Origin: Paludibacteraceae bacterium
Lineage (GTDB): Bacteria; Bacteroidota; Bacteroidia; Bacteroidales; Paludibacteraceae
Length of the DNA stretch: 5,599 bases
Direction of reading: 5' to 3'
Assembly: GCA_023227695.1 (NCBI GenBank)
Contig: JALNVE010000216.1
Span: forward strand, 1-5,599
A program made the translations under genes and the position numbers. How positions within the stretch are numbered: the stretch's first letter is position 1; each line of letters begins with the position of its first letter. The notes under the pieces were generated by a model. It saw only the letters and a program-made list of their open reading frames with translations. It was not told the DNA's origin and ran no database searches. Positions 1-5,528 of the stretch are shown piece by piece.

Positions 1-1
1 A

Positions 2-109
2 AACATCTTAAACTCGAGACCGAGGAAAAGATTAGGGTATATGACTCCTTTACAAAAATTTAAACAATTGACAAACTTGGATTTAAATGAGGTTGCATTG
101 TCCGCTTGA
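2..109 (+). CDS. IS30-family transposase, C-terminal end (partial)
   Basis: The gene enters from outside the window, and only its last 35 codons and a TGA stop are present. The frame reads LNSRPRKRLGYMTPLQKF and ends in VALSA. The N-S-R-P-R-K-R-L-G-[YF]-x-T-P motif is characteristic of the C-terminal end of IS30-family DDE transposases, where it follows the last catalytic Glu, and an ending like V-A-L-x-A is typical of Bacteroidetes members related to IS4351. The enzyme would cut and join the ends of its own element. The catalytic core and the left end of the element are not in view, so whether the copy is intact is unknown. The right terminal inverted repeat should lie within about the next 100 bases, but it cannot be identified without the left end. 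Confidence 0.78.
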   Translation, partial: NILNSRPRKRLGYMTPLQKFKQLTNLDLNEVALSA

Positions 110-390
110 ATCCAGCTATTATTAATAGTTTTCTTTATCACAAAAGTAGATAAGTCACTTCTAAGAAAGGTGGATTATTTTTTCAATTTGGTGGATTATT
201 TAGGATTTTAAGGGGGTAAAAAATCGTTCTTGTTTTTTATCTATTTATTAATCAATGTTTTGTAAATATCAATATAGTCCATATTTTTCACAACGTAGCC
301 GACTTCTTTATGGTTGTAATTGATTATATTTCAAAAAGAGCGGCAGTTGATTTATGTATTTAGGTTATGACTTCTTTTTCATTTTTGCAT
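110..390. other. Intergenic region between IS30 end and purA terminator
   Basis: This AT-rich stretch has no convincing gene on either strand. It should contain the right end of the IS30 element and its insertion junction. Visible items are a short dyad CTATTA/TAATAG at 116-128 followed by a T-rich run, a pair of direct repeats at 169-201 listed separately, and a 29-codon open stretch on the minus strand (stop at 241-243, open to an upstream stop at 331-333). That stretch reads like the tail of a protein, ending in MDYIDIYKTLINK, but has no credible start. It may be a decayed gene remnant. Confidence 0.5.
169..201. repeat. Two 12-bp direct repeats, 21-bp period
   Basis: GGTGGATTATTT occurs exactly at 169-180 and again at 190-201. 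The start-to-start distance is 21 bp, about two helical turns, so both copies face the same side of the DNA. Such an arrangement fits paired protein-binding sites, for example a regulator or a transposase subterminal site. The position, 60-90 bp after the IS30 stop codon, would also suit the end of that element. No function is established. Confidence 0.5.
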
Positions 391-425
391 AAAAAAATGG
401 CTGTCTAACTTACGTCAAACAGCCA
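391..425 (-). terminator. Intrinsic terminator of purA
   Basis: Read on the minus strand, a perfect 7-bp stem TGGCTGT/ACAGCCA (419-425 with 398-404) encloses a 14-base loop and is followed directly by seven T residues (391-397). It begins 22 bases after the purA stop codon. This is a standard Rho-independent terminator. On the plus strand only a weak TTTT lies after the stem, so bidirectional action is possible but unlikely to be strong. Confidence 0.85.
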
Positions 426-447
426 CTTTTAGTATTTATATCGCTAA

Positions 448-1719
448 TTAGTTATTGATATAGCGTATAATTGTTTGCTCTCTATCTGGACCAACAGAAA
501 CAATTTTGATAGGAACTTCGAGATAATCTTCCATGAAATCAATATAATCATTGAACTTAGTAGGGAATTCGCTTTCTCTCTTAACCTTTGTCATGTCAGT
601 ATTCCAACCGTCAAACTCTTTATAGATTGGTTCAATCTTCTCGTTTACATCGAATGGGAATTCGTCAGTTTCCTCACCATTGATGTTGTAAGCAACGCAA
701 GCCTTGATTTTGTCGAATCCATCAAGAACATCGCTTTTCATCATGATTAACTGAGTAACGCCATTCAACATAACTGCATATTTCAGAGCTACCAAGTCAA
801 CCCATCCACAACGACGAGGACGACCAGTAACAGAACCGAACTCATTACCTAGTTTACGAAGTTGGTCTCCTGTTTCGTCGTTCAACTCAGTTGGGAACGG
901 ACCGCTACCTACACGAGTACAATATGCTTTGAAGATACCGAACACATCACCGATACGACCAGGAGCAATACCTAAACCAGAACAAGCACCTGCACAGATT
1001 GTGTTTGATGAAGTTACGAATGGATATGAACCGAAGTCGATATCCAACATTGTACCTTGAGCACCTTCTGCCAAAACGTTTTTACCTTCTGCCAAAAGAT
1101 CGTTGATCACATACTCACTATCGATGAACTGGAATTGTTTCAATTTTTCAATACCGGCAAACCACTCTTTTTCAATTGAAGCCAAATCGTAAGATAGATT
1201 GTAGTGGCTCAAAATCTCTTTATGTTTGTCGATAGCTGCTTTATATTTAGCCTCGAAATTGCAAAGTAAATCACCTACTCTCAAACCATTACGGCTGATC
1301 TTATCAGTGTAAGTAGGACCGATACCCTTACCTGTTGTACCAATCTTTGAACTGCCTTTTGCAGATTCGTATGCTGCATCCAACAAACGGTGAGTTGGTA
1401 AAATCAAGTGGGCTTTCTTTGAAATGTAGAGTCTTTCTGTCAGATTATGGCCTGATGCTTCCAATGCTTCAACTTCCTGTTTGAAAAGTGCAGGGTCAAG
1501 CACTACTCCATTTCCTATTACATTGACTTTTCCTCCTTGGAAAATACCAGAAGGGATTGAGCGCAAGACATACTTTTGTCCTTCAAATTCCAATGTATGA
1601 CCTGCATTTGGACCACCTTGAAAACGAGTTACAACGTCGTAATTAGGAGTAAGGACGTCTACTACTTTTCCTTTACCCTCATCACCCCATTGCAATCCTA
1701 ATAAAACATCAACTTTCAT
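448..1719 (-). CDS. purA: Adenylosuccinate synthetase
   Basis: Cytoplasmic GTP-dependent enzyme joining IMP and L-aspartate to give adenylosuccinate, the first committed step from IMP to AMP. The 423-residue protein has the normal bacterial length (about 420-430). Sequence landmarks are WGDEGKGK at 11-18 (glycine-rich P-loop-like segment with the catalytic Asp13), GGPNAGHT at 35-42 with the catalytic His41, GTTGKGIGPTYTDK at 127-140 followed by Arg143 (the IMP-contacting arginine, contributed across the dimer in the E. coli enzyme), GAQGTMLDIDFG in the middle, and SVTGRPRRCGWVD in the C-terminal half. The numbering of D13, H41 and R143 matches E. coli PurA exactly, which fixes the ATG at 1719 as the start. 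The gene is transcribed alone: it has its own terminator downstream, and a 240-base gap with dyad symmetry separates it from the phosphatase gene upstream. No damage or missing key residue is seen. Confidence 0.98.
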   Translation of the reverse strand: MKVDVLLGLQWGDEGKGKVVDVLTPNYDVVTRFQGGPNAGHTLEFEGQKYVLRSIPSGIFQGGKVNVIGNGVVLDPALFKQEVEALEASGHNLTERLYISKKAHLILPTHRLLDAAYESAKGSSKIGTTGKGIGPTYTDKISRNGLRVGDLLCNFEAKYKAAIDKHKEILSHYNLSYDLASIEKEWFAGIEKLKQFQFIDSEYVINDLLAEGKNVLAEGAQGTMLDIDFGSYPFVTSSNTICAGACSGLGIAPGRIGDVFGIFKAYCTRVGSGPFPTELNDETGDQLRKLGNEFGSVTGRPRRCGWVDLVALKYAVMLNGVTQLIMMKSDVLDGFDKIKACVAYNINGEETDEFPFDVNEKIEPIYKEFDGWNTDMTKVKRESEFPTKFNDYIDFMEDYLEVPIKIVSVGPDREQTIIRYINN

Positions 1720-1764
1720 TATTTGTATTTTATTGCATTAATACTCAAATACTCACAAAAAATG

Positions 1765-1795
1765 TAGGATAGAAAAATTTCTTTTCACTATCCTA
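1765..1795. terminator. Hairpin with T-tracts on both sides in purA leader
   Basis: TAGGATAG (1765-1772) and CTATCCTA (1788-1795) form a perfect 8-bp dyad. If bases 1787-1788 bulge, the stem can instead run to 12 bp using GAAAA/TTTTC inside. On the minus strand the stem is followed by CATTTTTTG, and on the plus strand by TTCCATTTTTT, so it could act as a terminator in either direction. It lies about 45 bases before the purA start codon. It may end transcripts arriving from the phosphatase gene, or act as a leader structure or attenuator for purA. The sequence does not decide between these. Confidence 0.5.
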
Positions 1796-1814
1796 TTCCA
1801 TTTTTTCGACGTGT

Positions 1815-1830
1815 AAAGTTATATAACTTT
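1815..1830. promoter_or_regulatory. Perfect 16-bp palindrome upstream of purA (candidate operator)
   Basis: AAAGTTATATAACTTT is a perfect palindrome with no central gap, about 95 bases before the purA start codon. One half together with the adjacent base gives TAACTTTA on the minus strand (1814-1821), resembling the Bacteroidetes -7 element TAnnTTTG. A dimeric regulator bound here would overlap or abut the promoter. The regulator is unknown, and AT-rich DNA produces such palindromes more easily than balanced DNA. Confidence 0.4.
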
Positions 1831-1836
1831 TTTATT

Positions 1837-1867
1837 TAAACGGATAAATATATAGAAAACTTACAAA
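1837..1867 (-). promoter_or_regulatory. Possible purA promoter
   Basis: On the minus strand TTTG (1867-1864) is followed after 19 bases by TCCGTTTA (1844-1837). The spacing matches the Bacteroidetes -33/-7 promoter (TTTG and TAnnTTTG), but the -7 box has two mismatches. An alternative -7 box is TAACTTTA at 1821-1814, which lacks a good -33 partner. Either choice puts the transcript start before or at the palindrome and leaves the hairpin at 1765-1795 in the untranslated leader. The assignment is tentative. Confidence 0.3.
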
Positions 1868-1920
1868 CAGATCGCTCCATTTGCCGATTCTATGAAGCTT
1901 TTCAATTTAATCTTTAGATT

Positions 1921-1942
1921 GCTTTTGAAAAATCAAAATAGC
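1921..1942 (-). terminator. Weak AT-rich hairpin after the phosphatase gene
   Basis: TTTTGA (1923-1928) and TCAAAA (1933-1938) pair around an AAAA loop. GCT/AGC at the outer edges can extend the stem if two bases bulge. It sits 18 bases past the stop codon of the phosphatase gene. There is no T-run after the stem on the minus strand, so termination here would be inefficient. The stronger hairpin at 1765-1795 may serve this gene instead. Confidence 0.3.
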
Positions 1943-1959
1943 TTCTAATGATGCTTTTA

Positions 1960-3243
1960 TTATTTCCTTCTCAACTGAGATTTAAAATAATCACGTGCTT
2001 CACTCCACTTATAATATGGATAGATGTCGCTCTTTACCGGAATTCCCACTTCATTTTCATTTTGTAGAAACTTTACAAGGACATCTTCGTCATTTCCTTT
2101 TTTCTTTTTGTAGAATACTATCTGAAGATTGGCCGACATTGGGATAATCTTAAAGTCGCACCACTCTGTATAGAGATTCTCTAAATTACGTTCTTCTACA
2201 TAGCAATTATCTATGTGCATTAAAGCAAAAAGTGACATCAGAGCAACGTCGTGACCGAAACGAAGTGAAACGTTTGGCGCGCCGAATTTTACAGCGTGGT
2301 CAGCCTCTTCGATGATTTTAGCCAAAAGGTCAGCAGCCTCGTAAGGTGCGTCACTTCCATTCAGCGGACACGGACCTGCGTATGCATACCACCACGCGTT
2401 CTGAACTTGCCAGTTGTCAAACAACTCCTCTTTTGTAAAAAGGTCGTAGAATGAGATGTTTATATGATCTGCAGATTGCATGCTGCAAGAAATATCATAT
2501 AATTTGCGCATAAAAGCTGTTTTATCAATATGCTTTTGCACATACTCCGCATTTGAAAAGATGGAAGCCACCAAACGGTCTGGTTGAATATATTTGTAAT
2601 GGAATTTGCCGAAAGGATTGGTCCAGGCGGTATCTGACATTCTTCTGTCTCTTGCCTCTTTGTTTTCGTAGCACATATAATAAAGGTCGTGCTTGCTGGC
2701 ATCCATTGTAATGTTCATATTTGGATTCAGCTCCTTCAGCTTCATACAAAACGAGCTCATACTCAAAACGCATCTTGCTTTTGGGGTTGATTTAGCATCG
2801 ATTTCAGAACCTTTCGCCAGAACGGTTGGGAAGTTCTTATACATGCGCTCTGCTATTCCTACTTGTTGTCTTACGCCTAGAGGAGTGAGATCCCCTGCTC
2901 GGTTTTCACCATCTTCCCACAAAACGAAAAAACGGTTTTTCACATCTTTACCCAAAGTTGTCAAAGCTTTAGATTTATCGGCAGAATCCAAAATGTCATA
3001 CATCTTTTTAAATGCCAAATCGTTGATGTAATATCTGGACCCATGACGACCGTAATGGCTTATGTAAAAAGGCTCATATCCTTTTGGTGTGGGAGTTTGT
3101 GTCTTTAGTTTGGTCGAATATGAATAGTAATTACTACCTGTTTTGTCTAAATCGGCATACATTTCGTTTTTGGAAGTCTGCGAAAAAGCAGAAAGAAATG
3201 GACACAATAATAAACATAAAACCTTAAAATATGTTCTTTCCAT
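1960..3243 (-). CDS. Exported histidine acid phosphatase (clade 2, phytase/MINPP-like)
   Basis: A 427-residue member of the histidine phosphatase superfamily, clade 2 (His_Phos_2: phytases, glucose-1-phosphatases, MINPP). The reaction is phosphomonoester hydrolysis through a phosphohistidine. Residues 1-21 form a signal peptide (MERTYFK, hydrophobic core LCLLLCPFLSAF, probable cleavage near Ser21/Gln22). There is no lipobox, so a soluble periplasmic or secreted product is likely. The catalytic motif is YGRHGSRY, with R66, nucleophile H67 and R70. R157 in STPKARCVLSM is probably the third phosphate-binding arginine. RFGHDVALM carries H331-D332, the second catalytic histidine and proton donor. 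The HD pair is as in bacterial phytase and glucose-1-phosphatase, whereas classic MINPP enzymes have HAE. The substrate could be inositol phosphates or other sugar phosphates and cannot be told from sequence. Bacteroidetes genomes commonly carry such enzymes. It is monocistronic, with a strong promoter upstream (3298-3328). The ATG at 3243 is supported by the signal peptide. Confidence 0.9.
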   Translation of the reverse strand: MERTYFKVLCLLLCPFLSAFSQTSKNEMYADLDKTGSNYYSYSTKLKTQTPTPKGYEPFYISHYGRHGSRYYINDLAFKKMYDILDSADKSKALTTLGKDVKNRFFVLWEDGENRAGDLTPLGVRQQVGIAERMYKNFPTVLAKGSEIDAKSTPKARCVLSMSSFCMKLKELNPNMNITMDASKHDLYYMCYENKEARDRRMSDTAWTNPFGKFHYKYIQPDRLVASIFSNAEYVQKHIDKTAFMRKLYDISCSMQSADHINISFYDLFTKEELFDNWQVQNAWWYAYAGPCPLNGSDAPYEAADLLAKIIEEADHAVKFGAPNVSLRFGHDVALMSLFALMHIDNCYVEERNLENLYTEWCDFKIIPMSANLQIVFYKKKKGNDEDVLVKFLQNENEVGIPVKSDIYPYYKWSEARDYFKSQLRRK

Positions 3244-3297
3244 ATAAACTTTTTATACTTTTCTTTCTCATCAGAAATTACAGCAATCTATGTCTTG

Positions 3298-3328
3298 CAA
3301 AATTATGGATTTTATGACAATAATCAAA
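3298..3328 (-). promoter_or_regulatory. Bacteroidetes-type promoter of the phosphatase gene
   Basis: On the minus strand TTTG (3328-3325), then exactly 19 bases, then TAATTTTG (3305-3298) gives a perfect match to the Bacteroidetes consensus TTTG-N19-TAnnTTTG. Transcription should start near 3291, giving a leader of about 48 bases before the ATG at 3243. No Shine-Dalgarno sequence is seen; the leader is A-rich, as is usual in this phylum. Confidence 0.8.
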
Positions 3329-3406
3329 ATAAGTATGTTAACTATCTCCCGCAATTATAAAAGATTTTGGGATTGGTACATGTTCTGCCAATATCTGCTT
3401 CTCGAT

Positions 3407-3437
3407 TACCTTTGCATGGATATTTTTTTTAAGTTTG
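3407..3437 (+). promoter_or_regulatory. Candidate promoter of the flavin reductase gene (two -7-like boxes)
   Basis: TACCTTTG (3407-3414) and TAAGTTTG (3430-3437) both match the -7 consensus TAnnTTTG on the plus strand. The first has only a weak -33 (TTCT, about 3383-3386). The TTTG of the first box lies 15 bases before the second, shorter than the usual 19 or so, so it is a poor -33 for it. The predicted leaders would be about 40 or 18 bases. At least one box is probably used, but which one is not clear. Confidence 0.5.
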
Positions 3438-3461
3438 CATTCAAATAAAAAGTTTTGCTTT

Positions 3462-3971
3462 ATGGAAAATTTCAAATCAATTAATCCAAAAGAGATTAAC
3501 GAAAATGCTGTCAAGATGATTGGAGATAGATGGATGCTCATCACTGCAGGAAAGTCAGATTCATTTAATACGATGACAGCAAGTTGGGGAACAATCGGAT
3601 TTTTGTGGGGAAAACCTGTTGTTTATATATTTATCCGTCCTCAGAGACATACATTCGGATTTGTTGAGAAAGAGAACGAGTTCACCTTGTCATTTTTCTC
3701 TGAAGAATACAGAAAGGCATTGAACATCTGCGGTTCTACATCTGGTCGTGATTGCAATAAAGTTGAAAAGGCCGGTCTCTCTCCTATTTTCACAGAGAAA
3801 GGAAATGTATCATTTAAGGAGGCAAATATGGTTTTGGAATGTCGTAAGCTCTATTCTGATTACCTCAAACCTGAGTTGTTCGTAGATTCATCTATTGTTG
3901 CACAGTTCTACAAGGCTAACGATTTTCACAAGGTCTATGTAGCTGAAATTACAGGCGTATATCAGAAATAA
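3462..3971 (+). CDS. Flavin reductase-like FMN-binding split-barrel protein
   Basis: The 169-residue product belongs to the flavin reductase-like family (Flavin_Reduct domain), cytoplasmic proteins with an FMN-binding split barrel that pass electrons from NAD(P)H to flavin or other acceptors. The domain spans nearly the whole protein. The FMN-contacting region is N36-T-M-T-A-S-W-G43, followed by GKPVVYIFIRPQRHTF (50-65) and EFTLSFF (73-79), which matches the family pattern of a conserved N-x-M-T/S stretch and a P-Q-R-H-T turn. The later G-x-x-S-G-R-D-C segment (GSTSGRDCNK) is common in this subfamily. ATG at 3462 is preferred because it begins the usual MENFKSINP-like start; an in-frame TTG at 3435 would add nine unconserved-looking residues and overlap the candidate promoter. 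The physiological acceptor is unknown, and members are often just annotated as flavin reductase. It stands alone, divergent from the phosphatase gene and convergent with the B3/B4 gene. Confidence 0.9.
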   Translation: MENFKSINPKEINENAVKMIGDRWMLITAGKSDSFNTMTASWGTIGFLWGKPVVYIFIRPQRHTFGFVEKENEFTLSFFSEEYRKALNICGSTSGRDCNKVEKAGLSPIFTEKGNVSFKEANMVLECRKLYSDYLKPELFVDSSIVAQFYKANDFHKVYVAEITGVYQK

Positions 3972-4002
3972 AAACAGGGTTGTGTCTAACGATGCAAACT
4001 TA

Positions 4003-4073
4003 TTTTCCTCTCCGGACGGTTCCATATTTTCCCTTTAGCTGGAAAAATTTGGCACCCTCCCGTAGAGAGAAAA
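4003..4073. repeat. Long imperfect inverted repeat between convergent genes
   Basis: The left arm (4003-4032) and right arm (4041-4073) are imperfect reverse complements around an 8-base loop CTTTAGCT. The inner stem TTTTCC/GGAAAA and the outer blocks TTTTC/GAAAA and TCTC/GAGA pair exactly, while the middle contains bulges and mismatches with GG/CC blocks. It fills much of the gap between the flavin reductase stop (3971) and the B3/B4 stop (4100), where a shared bidirectional terminator is expected. Neither side has a proper T-tract, so it could instead be a small dispersed repeat or a structured RNA 3' end. Confidence 0.5.
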
Positions 4074-4099
4074 CTATCCGAGTACTATTTCTCAAGACC

Positions 4100-4771
4100 T
4101 TATTTTATCTCTATGATATTCTCTTCAATCTCTGTTGCCGAGGCAAATTTGGTTAGCAGCTCTTTTGAATAGGTAATGCACTCTCCTAGCCCGTTGATAC
4201 CAGAATAGCCGTTGATGATCATGAGCAGACGAGTCGTGCCAATGGTCAGTTTGGTGCGCTCATTGTCGCTTGTCGGTGTGCCAATGCCGCCAACCATGTC
4301 GCGGTAGACAGGCAATCCCTCGATGTTGAGCAGACCACGGCCAATGCCTTCAAATGGCTCATCTGCCTTTCCTATTCCTAATGTGAGCACCTCTCCTTGA
4401 ATTTTATTTCTGTCGAATCCTCCTATGGAATAACCGTAAAGGAAAGAAACTAGGTTAATGAGGTCAACTACCGTATTGATGCGGTAAAGGTCCATGTCAT
4501 GAAATATGCGGCGACATAACGCCTCTGCCGATGGTCTGTAACGGCTAGGGTCTTTTCCACAGGCTTTGTAAGCTTCTCTGGTGGCTTTTATAGCTGGATT
4601 TTGTTTGATCGAATCAAACTGAATTTTCTCCTTCAGAAGTGCCATCTCTTTGTCTATCAACGCCCACAATGTTTCAGATGGCTCACTGTTTCGGATATTA
4701 CATTCAACAACTCCCAATCCAAAAGGTTTTACATTCTCTTTTATTTCGGAATCAATATTTATGGCAATCAT
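4100..4771 (-). CDS. Free-standing B3/B4 domain protein (PheRS beta editing-domain relative)
   Basis: The 223-residue product is built around a B3/B4 domain, the fold that forms the editing site of the phenylalanyl-tRNA synthetase beta subunit, here without any synthetase. The most telling stretch is ACGKDPSRYRPSAEALCRRI (70-89), the G-x-D-P-x-R-x-x-P-S-x-E-A-L-x-R-R-I signature of stand-alone B3/B4 proteins. It is followed by NTVVDLINLVSFLYGYSIGGFDRNKI (99-124), then EPFEGIGRG and GLPVYRDM (around 138-159). A role in clearing mis-charged tRNA or hydrolysing a related aminoacyl compound is an inference from the family; these proteins are poorly characterised. The start at 4771 leaves 5 bases after the stop codon of the upstream gene. 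An earlier ATG at 4795 would add MGCFKLNR and overlap that gene by 19 bases, and is less likely. The coding sequence looks richer in G+C than its operon partner. Confidence 0.82.
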   Translation of the reverse strand: MIAINIDSEIKENVKPFGLGVVECNIRNSEPSETLWALIDKEMALLKEKIQFDSIKQNPAIKATREAYKACGKDPSRYRPSAEALCRRIFHDMDLYRINTVVDLINLVSFLYGYSIGGFDRNKIQGEVLTLGIGKADEPFEGIGRGLLNIEGLPVYRDMVGGIGTPTSDNERTKLTIGTTRLLMIINGYSGINGLGECITYSKELLTKFASATEIEENIIEIK

Positions 4772-4776
4772 ACGGT

Positions 4777-5307
4777 TTAATTTAAAGCAACCCAATCCTC
4801 CTTTTCGTCGTCCTCATCCTGTTCCTTGAAACTCACGTATATCTTAGCATCTTTAACGGTCAAATTAGATAAGATTGAGATTAGCTCGTCGTTACTTTTT
4901 TCTTTGATTTTAGCTAAATTGCATGAGAAAGTTCCTGAATAGACATTATTTAAATCATATTCTTTCTTCGTGAGATTTTCTAATGGAGCCTCCAAACAGA
5001 AGTCTTTATATGCTATTTTACATCTGGTGGATTTACACTCGCGTTTCTTGGAGTTGGAGATAGAGACAGAAAATGAGATCGGAAGATTTCCTTCTTTTAA
5101 TTTTCTTGTCAGATAGGCTTTTTTGATGTCGGAAAACCAATGATAATCAACTCCTACAGACATGATTTTATAGTCGTCAAATTTCAGAATAGTCCATTCT
5201 GAAATCTCTTTGTTTTTGTTTGATTTGAATCCAAATGTATAAACAGCAAAAGCAATTCCTCCCAAAACCAAAAGCAATATCAATCCAATAATTAAACCTT
5301 TCTTCAT
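4777..5307 (-). CDS. Membrane-anchored protein of unknown function
   Basis: I do not recognise this 176-residue protein. It starts MKKG, then has one strong hydrophobic helix at about 4-27 (LIIGLILLLVLGGIAFAVYTFGF), a Lys-rich linker, a globular part of about 130 residues, and an acidic tail at 162-171 (EQDEDDEKED) before WVALN. The segment LPISFSVSISNSKKRECK (75-92) followed by alternating strands loosely recalls LEA-type-2/WHy beta-sandwich proteins, in which an N-P-x-like turn follows a strand, but this is a guess. Four or so cysteines (C91, C96, C104 and one near 130) could form disulfides if the domain is outside the membrane. The orientation is unclear because both flanks of the helix are positively charged. 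It is the first gene of a two-gene unit, 5 bases before the B3/B4 gene, so co-transcription and translational coupling are likely. No clear promoter was found upstream. Confidence 0.7.
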   Translation of the reverse strand: MKKGLIIGLILLLVLGGIAFAVYTFGFKSNKNKEISEWTILKFDDYKIMSVGVDYHWFSDIKKAYLTRKLKEGNLPISFSVSISNSKKRECKSTRCKIAYKDFCLEAPLENLTKKEYDLNNVYSGTFSCNLAKIKEKSNDELISILSNLTVKDAKIYVSFKEQDEDDEKEDWVALN

Positions 5308-5528
5308 TGTTTGTGCGATTTATACGTTAATCGTCTTTCGTTGTTTGTTGCTTTTTTGTCATGTTGCAGACATTTTAGACGTTACAAAAGATGAACGAAA
5401 AACTTTAAACGAGAACCTATCCTTTTGAATGAATCAAAAATCATGCGGTTCTTTTGTTCCTTGAAATAAAATGCGTATTAGGGATCAGCGGATAGGTGGG
5501 GTTGGTACAAGGACAAGAATCCCCAGAT
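5308..5528. other. Intergenic region between the membrane-protein gene and a transposase end
   Basis: These 221 bases have no convincing gene. They should contain the promoter of the two-gene unit (nothing close to TTTG-N19-TAnnTTTG was found) and the end of the insertion element at the right. Visible dyads are AGAACC/GGTTCT (5412-5417 and 5447-5452), ACCTATCC/GGATAGGT (5415-5422 and 5490-5497), and TGGGG/CCCCA (5497-5501 and 5521-5525). The last lies just after the transposase stop and can extend with TTG/CAA. None has a clear T-tract. Confidence 0.45.

Noticed and set aside
475..750. 91-codon open frame on the plus strand inside purA
   Set aside because: It is antisense to a fully conserved purA, has no recognisable motif, and is explained as a shadow frame.
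2460..3031. Open frames of 80, 82 and 112 codons on both strands inside the phosphatase gene
   Set aside because: All overlap a well-supported gene with signal peptide and catalytic motifs, and none has protein-like features of its own.
3435..3461. Upstream TTG start for the flavin reductase
   Set aside because: The ATG at 3462 gives the normal family start, and the extension would overlap a -7-like promoter box.
3338..3544. 68-codon minus-strand frame over the phosphatase-flavin reductase gap
   Set aside because: It overlaps the start of the flavin reductase gene and the promoter region, and has no recognisable domain.
4772..4795. Earlier ATG for the B3/B4 protein
   Set aside because: It would overlap the upstream gene by 19 bases and add eight residues not expected in the family; the ATG at 4771 fits the 5-base operon spacing.
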